Source: Nonomuraea rubra (lineage in GTDB: Bacteria > Actinomycetota > Actinomycetes > Streptosporangiales > Streptosporangiaceae). From it: a DNA stretch of 64,000 nucleotides. Location of the stretch: the NCBI RefSeq assembly GCF_014207985.1, contig NZ_JACHMI010000001.1, positions 6,059,001 through 6,123,000 of the forward strand, written 5' to 3'. Under the pieces are notes generated by a model. The model searched no databases. It was not told the DNA's origin and was given only the letters and a program-made list of their open reading frames with translations. This document shows, piece by piece, positions 42,162 through 50,724 of this stretch; position 1 is the stretch's first letter; each line of letters starts with the position of its first letter. The position numbers were made by a program, and so were the translations under genes.

Positions 42162-43259
42162 TCAGGGTCCCTGCGCGAACAGCACGGTGATCGACAGCCC
42201 CCCTTCCGGGCGTGCGTCGGCGGTGAGGATGGCGCGGTGAGCGCGCGTAACGGCATGGACGATCGCGAGGCCGAGCCCGTAACCGTCGCCTCCGTGCCGG
42301 TCGGGCGACAGCTTCTGGAACGGTTGCAGGAGGCGCTGGATCTGGTCGCCGGGGATGACGGGCCCGCTGTTGGTGACCGTGAGGGCCGCCTGTGTGCCGT
42401 GGACGCGCGTGGTGATCTCGATGTGCCCGTTCGCGTGGTTGTGGCGGACGGCGTTGTCGATGAGGTTGGCGATCAGGCTCTCGATCAGTCTCGGGTCGCC
42501 GGACGTCACCGCGGGCGCGAGCTGTTCCGCGAGGTCCAGGCCGGCCTGCTTCGCCTGGTCGCGGCGGGTGGCGAGGACGTTCCCCGCGAGGTGGGCGAGG
42601 TCGAGGGGGTCCCAGCGGGTGACGCCGCGCTCGCTGGTGGCCAGGGTGAGCAGGGCCTGCACCAGCCGCTCCTGATGCCCGCCCAGTGCCAGGGCCTCCT
42701 CGCAGGCCGCGCGCAGAGTGCCGGTGTCGGCGTCGGGGTCGGCGAGGGCGACTTCGAGCAGGGTACGCAGGCCGGCCAGGGGGGTGCGCAGCTCGTGGGA
42801 GGCGTTGGCGACGAAGTGGCGCTGGGCGTCGAAGGAGGCCTGCAGCCGGGCGAACAGGTCGTCGAGGGTGTGGCCGAGCTCGGTCAGCTCGTCGGCGGGG
42901 CCGCCGAGGTCCAGGCGCCGGTGGAGGTTCCCGGCGGAGATGACCTTGGCGGTGGCGGTGATGGCGCGCAGCGGTCGCAGGAACCGTCCGGCGACGTACC
43001 AGCCGAGGGCCAGGGAGACGGGGACCAGGACGGTCAGGGCGACGGCGGACCCGATGAGGAGCTGGGGCAGGCTGATGCCGGGCCCTGCGCCGGTGACCGC
43101 GCCCGGTGCGGCGAGGCCCCTGGGGACGCTCGCGTCGATGCTGGCGAGCGGGACGTCGACCATGACGACCACCAGGACGCCGGCGGCGTAGATGCCCGCC
43201 GCGTAGGCGAGCGCGAGCCGCGTCCGCAGGGACCTCCTGACCGGCCGCCGCGAGGTCAT
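42162..43259 (-). CDS. sensor histidine kinase
   Basis: A 365-residue kinase, ATG 43259 overlapping the regulator stop (ATGA). Two membrane helices (about 15-35 and 65-88) flank a short extracellular loop, then HAMP, the His site ASHELRTP, N-box NLIDNAVRHNHANG and G-boxes GYGLGLAIVHAV. Sequence and layout resemble the cassette kinase at 12823. With its regulator it probably responds to envelope stress and controls the divergent permease-like gene. Confidence 0.93.
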   Translation of the reverse strand: MTSRRPVRRSLRTRLALAYAAGIYAAGVLVVVMVDVPLASIDASVPRGLAAPGAVTGAGPGISLPQLLIGSAVALTVLVPVSLALGWYVAGRFLRPLRAITATAKVISAGNLHRRLDLGGPADELTELGHTLDDLFARLQASFDAQRHFVANASHELRTPLAGLRTLLEVALADPDADTGTLRAACEEALALGGHQERLVQALLTLATSERGVTRWDPLDLAHLAGNVLATRRDQAKQAGLDLAEQLAPAVTSGDPRLIESLIANLIDNAVRHNHANGHIEITTRVHGTQAALTVTNSGPVIPGDQIQRLLQPFQKLSPDRHGGDGYGLGLAIVHAVTRAHRAILTADARPEGGLSITVLFAQGP

Positions 43260-43918
43260 GCCGGTCCGATGCGGTAGCCGCCCTCGCGGACGGTCTCGAT
43301 CACGGGCGGGTCGCCGAGCTTGGCCCGCAACCGGTGCACGGTGTGCTTGACGGCGCTGCTGAACGGGTCGGCGGCCTCGTCCCAGACCCGTTCGAGCAGC
43401 TCCTCGGCGGAGACGACCACGCCGGGCACGGCCAGCAGGCATTCCAGCAGGGCGAACTCCCTGGGGCTCAGGTCGAGCCGCCGCCCGGCCCGCAGCACGA
43501 CCCGGCGGGCCGGATCGAGGGTGAGGTCGCCGCACGCCAGGGTGGGCGGCAGCGGCGGGGCGGCGCGCCGGGCCAGGGCGCGCACGCGGGCGACCAGCTC
43601 GGCGAACGCGAACGGCTTGGGCAGGTAGTCGTCGGCGCCGAGGCCGAGCCCGTCCACGCGATCCTCGATCGTGCCGGAGGCGGTGAGCATCAGCACGCGG
43701 GTCTCGCAGCGGCCGTGGGCCAGCCGCCGGCAGATCTCGTCGCCGTGCACGCCGGGCAGGTCGCGGTCGAGGATCACCACGTCGTAGCGGGTGGCGGCCA
43801 GCCGTTCGACGGCCGCCGTACCGTCCAGGACGACGTCCACGGCCATGCCCTCGCGGCGCAGCCCGGTCCCGATGGAGCGGGCGAGGACCTCGAAGTCCTC
43901 GACGACGAGAACCCTCAC
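43256..43918 (-). CDS. OmpR-family response regulator
   Basis: A 220-residue regulator. Receiver with EDF acidic site, Asp51 in ILDRDLPGVHGDE, Lys in LPKPFAFAEL; winged helix SPREFALLECLLAVPG, VKHTVHRLRAKLGDPP, REGGYRIGP. It is clearly a paralogue of the cassette regulator at 12137 (shared MAVDVV, DRDLP, LVARxRALARR). A pair of 11-bp-spaced repeats stands in the divergent promoter region at 43995. Confidence 0.94.
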   Translation of the reverse strand: MRVLVVEDFEVLARSIGTGLRREGMAVDVVLDGTAAVERLAATRYDVVILDRDLPGVHGDEICRRLAHGRCETRVLMLTASGTIEDRVDGLGLGADDYLPKPFAFAELVARVRALARRAAPPLPPTLACGDLTLDPARRVVLRAGRRLDLSPREFALLECLLAVPGVVVSAEELLERVWDEAADPFSSAVKHTVHRLRAKLGDPPVIETVREGGYRIGPA

Positions 43919-43994
43919 CGCCGCCTGCCACCGGTGCTCGTGCGGGCGGGGCCGCCGGGTCGGGATGCCATGCGTCCCACGATGCCAGATCCCC

Positions 43995-44015
43995 GGTCGC
44001 AGCCAGGTCGCAGCC
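43995..44015. promoter_or_regulatory. 11-bp-spaced direct repeat, candidate regulator site
   Basis: GGTCGCAGCC occurs at 43995-44004 and again at 44006-44015, an 11-bp period typical of OmpR-type regulator sites, between the regulator gene and the divergent permease-like gene. It fits control of that gene by the adjacent system. Repeat seen; binding inferred. Confidence 0.5.
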
Positions 44016-44058
44016 GCCGCGACCGGGCCGGAACCGGATGCCGCCTACAACGGTCGGC

Positions 44059-45660
44059 ATGACTTCATCAACGCCGCGCCGATCCGGCCGGCAGGACGGA
44101 TTCCTCCGGTTGCTGCGCGCGCAGTGGGCCGCGTTCCGCTCCTCGAGGGGCCGGATGCTCGCCCTGGCTGCCTCGGTGCTCGTCACCGTGTCGATCGGGC
44201 TGCTGATCGCCGGGGGTGCCCGCACCAGCTGCGTGACAGGGAAAGGCGAGGGCCCCTGCCCCGCGCCGCTGGTGGGGCCCGACGGCACGGCGGTCAGGGA
44301 CAAGTACTACTTCGTGCACCAGCCGCTCACCGGGAACGGCAGCATCACCGCCCGGGTGTCGGACCTGATCGGGCAGCTGCGGATGCCGGACGCCGTACCC
44401 GGGGTGCGCAACGTCAAGCAGGGGGTGGTGCCGTGGGCCAAGGCGGGGCTCCTGGTCAGGCAGAGCCTCAGGCAGGGCACGCCGTACGCCGCCGTCATGC
44501 TCACCGGGGAACACGGCGTGCGGATGCAGTACAACTACGTCCACGACGTGCCCGGCGGGCCGCACAACGGCCCGCAGTGGCTGCGGCTGACCAGGTCGGG
44601 CGATCTCGTCACCGGCTACGAGTCGGACGACGGCGCGCGGTGGACGCAAATCGGGGCGGTCAGGCTCGGCGATCTGCCGGAGACGGTCGAGATCGGGCTG
44701 TTCGCCACCTCCCCCGGCGTGCTGTGGGACACGGCCGCCGCGTTCTCCCAGGTCACCGCCACCTTCGATCGGATCGGGCTGGAGGGTGCGAACGGGTCGT
44801 GGCGGTACGACGACGTCGGCGTGTCCATGGAGTCGGACGGTACGACCCCGCATCATCCGGGCCGGGCCGTCGCGTCCGGTGACAAGCTCATCGTGACCGG
44901 AGGCGGTGACATCGGGCCCGCCACGGCGGAGGGCGGGCTGCGCGCCGACCTCATGCTGATCGGCGGGGCGGTGGGGCTGATCCCGGTGCTGATGGCGTCG
45001 GTCACGTTCGTCACGGCGGGCAACCGGCGCGGGCTGTCTGGGGCAGGGCTGTCCGGAGCAGGGGCGGCCGGTGACGGGTTGTCGGCACGCCCGATCGGGG
45101 CCGAGCCGGCGGGCAGGGCGGAGGTTGCGCGGCTGCTGGTGGCCAAGGCCGTGGTGGCCGGTGCGGTGGCGTTCGTGGTGGGGCTGGTGGCCGCGGGGGT
45201 GGTGGTTCCGGTCGGTCTGGCGCTGTTGCGTGCCAACCACAACCCGATCCAGCCGATCACCCTGGGCACCGGGCTGCGGGTGATCGCGGGCTACGCGGCA
45301 CTCAGCGCCGCCGCTGCCGTACTGGCGCTCGGCCTGGCCGCGCTGCTCAAGCGGGCCGTCGTCGCCGGCGGGCTGGCCATCGCGCTGGTCGTCGTACCCC
45401 ACCTGCTGACCGGCGCGGGCCTGGCGCCATGGCTGCTGATGGTCACCCCTGCCGCCGGGTTCGCGATCACGCAGAGCGTTCCTGCGTTCGCGCACGTGGA
45501 CGTCGTCCCGTCGCTGCTCGGCGGCTACTACCCGCTCCCGCCATGGGCGGGTCTGGCAGTGACGTGCGGATATGCCGTCTTCGCCCTGGGGGCGGCCACC
45601 CAGGTCATACCCGGGGGCCGGCGTGCCCGGCCAGGCACTGCCAGCGCCCCTCCTGCTTGA
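44059..45660 (+). CDS. ABC-2-like permease with an embedded DUF1349-like domain, no ATPase beside it
   Basis: A 533-residue membrane protein. One helix (LALAASVLVTVSIGLLIAGG) is followed by an extracellular domain of about 220 residues resembling the DUF1349/concanavalin-like fold (GNGSITARVSDLIGQ, WAKAGLLVRQSLRQGTPYAA, WLRLTRSGDLVTGYESDDGA), then five to six C-terminal helices like an ABC-2 permease. Relatives normally follow an ABC ATPase gene; here there is none, only the divergent two-component system. Its 3' end overlaps the convergent NTF2-like gene by 56 bp. It may use an ATPase encoded elsewhere. Confidence 0.78.
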   Translation: MTSSTPRRSGRQDGFLRLLRAQWAAFRSSRGRMLALAASVLVTVSIGLLIAGGARTSCVTGKGEGPCPAPLVGPDGTAVRDKYYFVHQPLTGNGSITARVSDLIGQLRMPDAVPGVRNVKQGVVPWAKAGLLVRQSLRQGTPYAAVMLTGEHGVRMQYNYVHDVPGGPHNGPQWLRLTRSGDLVTGYESDDGARWTQIGAVRLGDLPETVEIGLFATSPGVLWDTAAAFSQVTATFDRIGLEGANGSWRYDDVGVSMESDGTTPHHPGRAVASGDKLIVTGGGDIGPATAEGGLRADLMLIGGAVGLIPVLMASVTFVTAGNRRGLSGAGLSGAGAAGDGLSARPIGAEPAGRAEVARLLVAKAVVAGAVAFVVGLVAAGVVVPVGLALLRANHNPIQPITLGTGLRVIAGYAALSAAAAVLALGLAALLKRAVVAGGLAIALVVVPHLLTGAGLAPWLLMVTPAAGFAITQSVPAFAHVDVVPSLLGGYYPLPPWAGLAVTCGYAVFALGAATQVIPGGRRARPGTASAPPA

Positions 45661-46003
45661 CCCAGGTCTGCGTCACCGGCATCCGGAACGTCACGCGATC
45701 GCCCTCCCCGGTGATCACGTCGTCGGCCACCACGCACCGCAGCACCGCGGCCTGCCCGCACACCACCACCTCGACCTCGGTCAGGGTCTGGCCCTGCCAC
45801 GCGATGGCCGCGGCCGTGTTCGCGGTCACGTAGCCGTCCCGGTCGAAGCGCTCGCCGGTGTGCGACGTCCAGTGGAAGCCCGGATGCAGCGACCGGCGCA
45901 GCCGTTCGGGGTCCCGCGCCGCCAGGGCGGCGGCGCGCTCCCGCGCCGCGGCGATGACCTCCTGCTCGGGGGTCACGGCGGCGTCCGGCCAGGCCCCGCT
46001 CAT
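45605..46003 (-). CDS. NTF2/SnoaL-like protein
   Basis: A 132-residue protein with the NTF2-like cone fold pattern: a helix EVIAAARERAAALAARDPER, LRRSLHPGFHWTSHTG, RDGYVTANTAAAIAWQG and strands ending VTQTWVKQEGRWQCLAGHAG. This is the DUF4440 branch. Its ATG overlaps the methyltransferase stop (ATGA), so the two form an operon. Substrate or partner unknown. Confidence 0.85.
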   Translation of the reverse strand: MSGAWPDAAVTPEQEVIAAARERAAALAARDPERLRRSLHPGFHWTSHTGERFDRDGYVTANTAAAIAWQGQTLTEVEVVVCGQAAVLRCVVADDVITGEGDRVTFRMPVTQTWVKQEGRWQCLAGHAGPRV

Positions 46004-46818
46004 TCCGCCCGTACGCCGGAGGTGGACAGCAGCGGGATGCCCAGCATCACCACGCGCGGATCGAGGGAGATCCCGGCCAGGAGCCGCAGCTCCTCGGCGG
46101 CCATTCCGGCCTGGACGAGCTGGGGAGCCAGCTCCCTGCTGCCGAAGTGCGCCAGCAGGCCGACCCCGGTGCCGCCGTGCCAGGAACGCTGCCACGCCTC
46201 GGTCTCGACCCGCGTCAGGCCGGACGCGGCCATGGCGGCGTGCACCTGGCGGCCCCAGTAGGGGTCGTTGCCGTTGGCGCGCAGAACGGCGCGGATCCCG
46301 TCCTCGTAGGCGGCGAACACCTCGTGGGCACGCGGGTCGGGAGTGTCGAGCACGGCCCCGGCCCAGCGGGCCTCCAGTTCCTCCACCAGCAGCACCCCGC
46401 CGGGGGCGAGCGAGCCCGCCAGCCGGGCCAGCACCTCGCGGCGCTGCGGCAGGTGCTGCAGCACGGCCCGCGCGTGGATGAGGTCGAAGCTGCCCGCCGG
46501 CATCGGGTCGACGGCCACGTTGTGACGCATGACCGTGAGCCGGGGGTGCGGGCGTACGTGCTGGGGTTTGACGTCGGTGGCGATCACCTCGCCCTGCGGG
46601 CCGACGCGGTCGGCGAGCCAGGCGGCGATCGTGCCCGCGCCCGCGCCCACCTCCAGGCAGCGGGCGCCCTCGGCGACGCCGAGGCGGTCGAGCCTGGCCG
46701 TGGTGTACTCGTCGCACATCTCCCCCAGCGAGCCGAGCAGCTCGTCGGCGTGGGGCGCGTCGTTGTCGAAGGCGTACGGGGTGACCGGGTCGTGGCTGTG
46801 CCCAGTGGCCGCGCTCAT
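46000..46818 (-). CDS. class I SAM-dependent methyltransferase
   Basis: A 272-residue methyltransferase, ATG 46818 after GAGGAGG. Motif I is ARCLEVGAGAGTIAAWLA, motif II region GEVIATDVKPQHV, motif III-like SFDLIHARAVLQHLPQRREV then LAPGGVLLVEE. The C-terminal half has no other domain. It is coupled to the NTF2-like gene that follows. Likely small-molecule methylation; substrate unknown. Confidence 0.88.
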   Translation of the reverse strand: MSAATGHSHDPVTPYAFDNDAPHADELLGSLGEMCDEYTTARLDRLGVAEGARCLEVGAGAGTIAAWLADRVGPQGEVIATDVKPQHVRPHPRLTVMRHNVAVDPMPAGSFDLIHARAVLQHLPQRREVLARLAGSLAPGGVLLVEELEARWAGAVLDTPDPRAHEVFAAYEDGIRAVLRANGNDPYWGRQVHAAMAASGLTRVETEAWQRSWHGGTGVGLLAHFGSRELAPQLVQAGMAAEELRLLAGISLDPRVVMLGIPLLSTSGVRAE

Positions 46819-46928
46819 CGGCCCTCCTCGCTGGCGTGCTCCCATGGCCGGACCTGGCCGGAGTGTCGCAGGTCTGGGCGAGCGGGGCAAGACGCCGGGG
46901 CAGGAAGGCCAGGCATCCCGGTGACGGC

Positions 46929-47330
46929 TCAGCCGCGGCCGCCGGTGAACGGGGGCTCGCCCTCCTTCAGCGGCCGGAAGCGCAGCGCCGACCAGGTCTC
47001 GTCCACCGCCACCTGGCCGTTGGGGCGCAGGCCGTACTCCCCCACGATCGGCCAGAGCGTGTCGCGGTTGATGTCCGACTTGTTGCCCTTGGGGTAGGCG
47101 ACCCAGACGATGGCGGGCTCGGTGAGCAGGGCGCGCTGCTCGTCGAGCAGCCGGCGGGCGGCCGCGGCGTCGGCGGCGAAGAACACCGCCACGTCAGCCT
47201 CCTTCAGGTCCCCGGCGTAGCGGGCGTCCTCGGGCAGCGGCTCGACCAGCGGGCGGTGGACGTCCTCGGAGATCCACACGGCGGTGCCGGCCTTGATCAG
47301 CAGTTTCTCGGCGATGGTCTTGGCAGGCAT
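46929..47330 (-). CDS. DUF3052 protein
   Basis: A 133-residue protein (MPAKTIAEKLLIKAGTAVWI). The segments ADVAVFFAADAAAARRLLDE, PAIVWVAYPKGNKSDINRDT and VDETWSALRFRPLKEGEPPF match DUF3052, a small cytoplasmic family of unknown function. It lies two bases after the DHFR-like gene, so the two are co-transcribed. Confidence 0.85.
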   Translation of the reverse strand: MPAKTIAEKLLIKAGTAVWISEDVHRPLVEPLPEDARYAGDLKEADVAVFFAADAAAARRLLDEQRALLTEPAIVWVAYPKGNKSDINRDTLWPIVGEYGLRPNGQVAVDETWSALRFRPLKEGEPPFTGGRG

Positions 47331-47332
47331 GG

Positions 47333-47875
47333 TCAGGCCCTCGTGTACGTCAGGTTCAGCACGCCGGTGCTGAAGGTGTCGGATCGGGTGAGCGTCAGGG
47401 GGATCTGGCCGATGCCCTCGTCGAACAGGCGGCGGCCGCGGCCCAGCACGATGGGGTGCACCATCAGGTTGAGCTGGTCGAGCAGGCCCTCGCGCAGCAG
47501 CCACGCCACCAGGGTAGGGCTGCCGCTCATGCCGATGTCCTTGCCGGGGGCCTCCTTGAGCCGGAGCAGCTCCTTGCGCGGGTCGCCGGCGATGATGGTG
47601 GTGTTCGCCCAGGTGGGGGTGGTCAGGGTGGTGGAGACGACGTACTTGGGCACCGCGTTCAGGGTGGCGGCCATGGGGTCGGCGGCGTCCTGGTGCGGCC
47701 AGTGGGCGGCGAAGACGTCGTAGGTGTGCCGGCCGAGCAGCAGGGCGTCGGCGGCCTGCATCTGGGCGGCGACGGCCTGGCCCATCTCGTCGTTGAGGTA
47801 GGGGAAGTGCCAGGTCTCGGGCGCCTCGACGACGCCGTCGAGCGACATGAACAGCCCCGCGACGATCTTTCTCAT
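47333..47875 (-). CDS. dihydrofolate-reductase-family (RibD-like) protein
   Basis: A 180-residue protein: MRKIVAGLFMSLDGVVEAPE, LLGRHTYDVFAAHWP, KYVVSTTLTTPTWANTTIIA and LVAWLLREGLLDQLNLMVHP. These match the YyaP/RibD C-terminal-like dihydrofolate-reductase family, common small reductases of unknown substrate. It starts an operon with the DUF3052 gene and is divergent from the LD-carboxypeptidase; a dyad-rich region lies between. Confidence 0.88.
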   Translation of the reverse strand: MRKIVAGLFMSLDGVVEAPETWHFPYLNDEMGQAVAAQMQAADALLLGRHTYDVFAAHWPHQDAADPMAATLNAVPKYVVSTTLTTPTWANTTIIAGDPRKELLRLKEAPGKDIGMSGSPTLVAWLLREGLLDQLNLMVHPIVLGRGRRLFDEGIGQIPLTLTRSDTFSTGVLNLTYTRA

Positions 47876-47919
47876 GACTTGCGGCTCCTTGGTCTCTCCG
47901 AAGTGGCTCCAGCCTTCCA

Positions 47920-47957
47920 CCGACAAATAGAATTGTCAAGGCAGGCAAGATTGTCGG
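47920..47957. promoter_or_regulatory. nested inverted repeats in a divergent promoter
   Basis: CCGACAA (47920-47926) pairs with TTGTCGG (47951-47957), and its inner part GACAA also pairs with TTGTC at 47933-47937. On the minus strand TTGACA occurs here as a -35-like element for the DHFR-like operon. The nested dyads suggest a repressor site controlling both directions. No regulator gene is adjacent. Confidence 0.45.
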
Positions 47958-47993
47958 TGCGAGCCGGGCGCAAGCTCGATAAGGTCCGTGGAC

Positions 47994-48977
47994 ATGACCT
48001 TTCCCCGCAAGCTGACCAGGGGCGATGTGGTACGCGTGGTGGCCCCGTCCGCCTCCCGCGCCATGGTGACCGAGCACGACCACACCCCGCTCATCGACGC
48101 CCGCTTCGCCGAGCTCGGCCTCACCCTCACCTACGGCCGCCACGTCGACGAGCGCGACGCCTTCGACTCCTCCGCCGTCGCCTCCCGGGTCGCCGACCTG
48201 CACGACGCCTTCGCCGACCCCTCGGTCGCGGCGATCATCACGGTCATCGGGGGGTACAACAGCAACGAGCTGCTGCCGTACCTCGACTGGGAGCTGATCC
48301 GCGCCAACCCCAAGGTCTTCTGCGGCTACTCCGACATCAGCGCCCTGCAGAACGCGATCCTCGCCCGCACCGGGCTGGTGACCTACTCCGGGCCGCACTG
48401 GTCGACGTTCGGGATGCGCGATCACCTCGAGCAGACGCTGCGCTGGTTCACCGAGGTCCTGTTCGGCTCGGCCCCGGTCAGCCTGGCGCCCGCCGACAGC
48501 TGGAGCGACGACCTGTGGTTCCTCGACCAGGACAAGCGCGAGCTCGTCCCCAACGAGGGCTGGTGGCGGCTGCGGCCGGGCTCCGCCGAGGGGCGCGTCG
48601 TCGGCGGCAACCTCGCCACGCTGAGCCTGCTCCAGGGCACCCCGTACATGCCGTCACTCGACGGCGCGATCCTGCTCCTGGAGGACGACTTCGAGTCGCA
48701 CCCGGCGATCTTCGCCCGGAACCTGACGTCGCTGCTGCAGCTGCCCGACGCCGCCGGGGTGCGCGGGCTGGCCATCGGGCGCTTCCAGAAGGCGGCCCGG
48801 ATGACGCGCCCGCTGCTGGAGCAGATCATCGCCACCCAGCCGCGGCTGGAGGGGGTGCCGGTGCTGGCCAACCTGGACGTCGGCCACACCCACCCGTTGG
48901 CGACGATCCCGATCGGCGGCCTGGCCGAGCTAGCGGTCGGCGACGGCGAGGCGAGCCTCGTCCTGTGCCGCCACTGA
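47994..48977 (+). CDS. S66-family LD-carboxypeptidase (MccF-like)
   Basis: A 327-residue peptidase (GTG 47988 is an alternative start). The nucleophile is in VFCGYSDISALQNAI (Ser about 112), the Glu in LLLEDDFE, the His in LDVGHTHPLATIPIGG, matching the Ser-Glu-His triad of family S66. Members trim wall tetrapeptides during recycling; the MccF subgroup cuts microcin C-type toxins. The sequence alone cannot separate these roles. Confidence 0.88.
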   Translation: MTFPRKLTRGDVVRVVAPSASRAMVTEHDHTPLIDARFAELGLTLTYGRHVDERDAFDSSAVASRVADLHDAFADPSVAAIITVIGGYNSNELLPYLDWELIRANPKVFCGYSDISALQNAILARTGLVTYSGPHWSTFGMRDHLEQTLRWFTEVLFGSAPVSLAPADSWSDDLWFLDQDKRELVPNEGWWRLRPGSAEGRVVGGNLATLSLLQGTPYMPSLDGAILLLEDDFESHPAIFARNLTSLLQLPDAAGVRGLAIGRFQKAARMTRPLLEQIIATQPRLEGVPVLANLDVGHTHPLATIPIGGLAELAVGDGEASLVLCRH

Positions 48978-48985
48978 GGCCCGGC

Positions 48986-49630
48986 TCAGGACTCCAGGAA
49001 GTGCAGCACCGCCAGCACGCGGCGGCTGTAGCCGGTGGTGTGCGACAGGTTCAGCTTGTCGAACAGTGAATTGACGTGCTTCTCCACGGCGCTCTGCGAC
49101 ACGTGCAGCTCCTGGGCGATCGAGGCGTTGGTCAGCCCCTGCGCCATCCGCTCCAGCACCTCGCGCTCGCGCGCCGTCAGCTTGGCCAGCGGGTCCACCT
49201 GCGTGGTGCGGGCCAGGAGCTGCCGCACCACCTCGGGGTCGAACGCCGCGCCGCCCGCGGCGACCCGCTCCAGCGCGTCGAGGAAGTCGCCGACCTGCCC
49301 GACGCGGTCCTTCAGCAGGTAGCCCACGCCTTCGACGTCGGAGCTCATCAGCTCGGTGGCGTAGCGCTTCTCCACGTACTGCGACAGGACCAGCACCTTG
49401 ACCTCCGGCCGGCGGCGGCGGATCTCCAGCGCCGCCCGCAGGCCCTCGTCGGTGTGGGTGGGCGGCATGCGGACGTCCACCACGACGATGTCGGGGCGGT
49501 GCTCGTCCACGGCCGCCACGAGCGCCTGGCCGTCGCTGACGGCCGCGGGCACCTCGTGGCCCTCCTCCAGGAGCAGGCGCACCAGACCCTCGCGCAGCAG
49601 CGTGGAGTCCTCGGCGAGGATCACCCGCAC
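48986..49630 (-). CDS. NarL-family response regulator
   Basis: A 214-residue regulator. Receiver: EDSTLLREGL, phosphoacceptor in VVVDVRMPP, Lys in YLLKDRVG. Helix-turn-helix: LTAREREVLERMAQGLTNAS, VSQSAVEKHVNSLFDKLNLS. It overlaps the kinase gene by 10 bp. This is an intact pair of the kind that was destroyed at 8113/14055. Confidence 0.94.
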   Translation of the reverse strand: MRVILAEDSTLLREGLVRLLLEEGHEVPAAVSDGQALVAAVDEHRPDIVVVDVRMPPTHTDEGLRAALEIRRRRPEVKVLVLSQYVEKRYATELMSSDVEGVGYLLKDRVGQVGDFLDALERVAAGGAAFDPEVVRQLLARTTQVDPLAKLTAREREVLERMAQGLTNASIAQELHVSQSAVEKHVNSLFDKLNLSHTTGYSRRVLAVLHFLES

Positions 49631-50724
49631 GGCAGCACCGCCGTGATCGTCGTGGGGCCGCCCGCCGGGCTGGTCACCTCGAACCGGCCGTCGAGCGCCG
49701 CCACCCGCCTGGCCAGCCCCGACAGGCCGCCTCCCGACGCCTGCGCGCCGCCCGAGCCGTCGTCACGCACCCGTACGACCACCGCCGGCCCCTCCTCGTG
49801 CACCTCGACCGTGATGAGCGTGGCACCGGCGTGCTTGGCCGCGTTCGTCACCGCCTCGCAGACCACGAAGTACGCCGCCGTCTCCACCGCCATCGGCGGC
49901 CGCTCTTCCAGCCGGCAATCTACCTTGACCGGGACGCTGGAGCGTTCCGCCACCCCTGCCAGCGCCTCGCCCAGCCCGAGCGAGTCCAGCCCGCTCGGGT
50001 AGACCCGCCAGGCCACCTCGCGCAGCTCGGCGAGCGCCTGCTGGGCCTCCTGGTGCGCCTGGTGCATCAGCTCCGTCCGGCCCCGCAGGGAGCGGCCGAT
50101 CAGCATCGACAGCGCCACCAGCCGCTGCTGCAGCCCGTCGTGCAGGTCGCGCTCGATCCTGCGCCGCTCGGAGTCGACCGCCGCCACGATGCCGGCCCGG
50201 CTCTCGGCCAGCTCGGCGATCCGGCGCTGCAGCGCCTGCGTGGGGTCGGGGCCGAGCATCCGCCTGGCCAGCCGGCGCTCCAGCGCGTGCACGCCGGCCA
50301 CCCCCGACAGCACCAGGAACAGCCCCAGGAACCCGGCCACGCCGAGGTAGGTCACCAGGGGCACCGAGGGCACCATCCCGTCGAACGGCTCGCCCCGCCC
50401 CCAGGCGGCTGCCAGGCGCACCCCCGTTGACAGCCCGAACCACAGCAGCCAGAGCACCAGGCCACCCAGGATCCCGACCGGCACCCGCGTGGCCAGGTAC
50501 CCGCCGGCCCGCTTGCCCCGGCCCTCCGTCAGCGCGTCGAGCTCGCTCAGGTCCAGGCGCAGGCGGCGGGCCTCCAGCCGGGCCAGCCGCCGGGCCGTGG
50601 CCCACACGTTGGGGTTGCCCAGGAACGGCAGCGTGAACAGCAGGAACAGCAGCTCGGCGAGCGCGGTGACGGTGCCCAGCACGACGGCGGCGCCCAGGCG
50701 TAGCCCCTCAACGGCGGCTCGCAT
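49621..50724 (-). CDS. DesK-type sensor histidine kinase
   Basis: A 367-residue kinase. Four hydrophobic helices fall within residues 10-165, then the HisKA_3 His in RRIERDLHDGLQQRLVALSM, N-box CEAVTNAAKHAGA and the G-box VRDDGSGG followed by GGLSGLARRVAALDG. It precedes and overlaps its NarL-type regulator. Its start overlaps the DedA-gene end by 17 bp, so all three are probably one transcript. Confidence 0.93.
   Translation of the reverse strand: MRAAVEGLRLGAAVVLGTVTALAELLFLLFTLPFLGNPNVWATARRLARLEARRLRLDLSELDALTEGRGKRAGGYLATRVPVGILGGLVLWLLWFGLSTGVRLAAAWGRGEPFDGMVPSVPLVTYLGVAGFLGLFLVLSGVAGVHALERRLARRMLGPDPTQALQRRIAELAESRAGIVAAVDSERRRIERDLHDGLQQRLVALSMLIGRSLRGRTELMHQAHQEAQQALAELREVAWRVYPSGLDSLGLGEALAGVAERSSVPVKVDCRLEERPPMAVETAAYFVVCEAVTNAAKHAGATLITVEVHEEGPAVVVRVRDDGSGGAQASGGGLSGLARRVAALDGRFEVTSPAGGPTTITAVLPCG

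Noticed and set aside
44068..45495. 475-codon minus-strand frame opposite the permease-like gene
   Set aside because: Composition is Arg/Gln/Pro-rich with no domain; antisense shadow.
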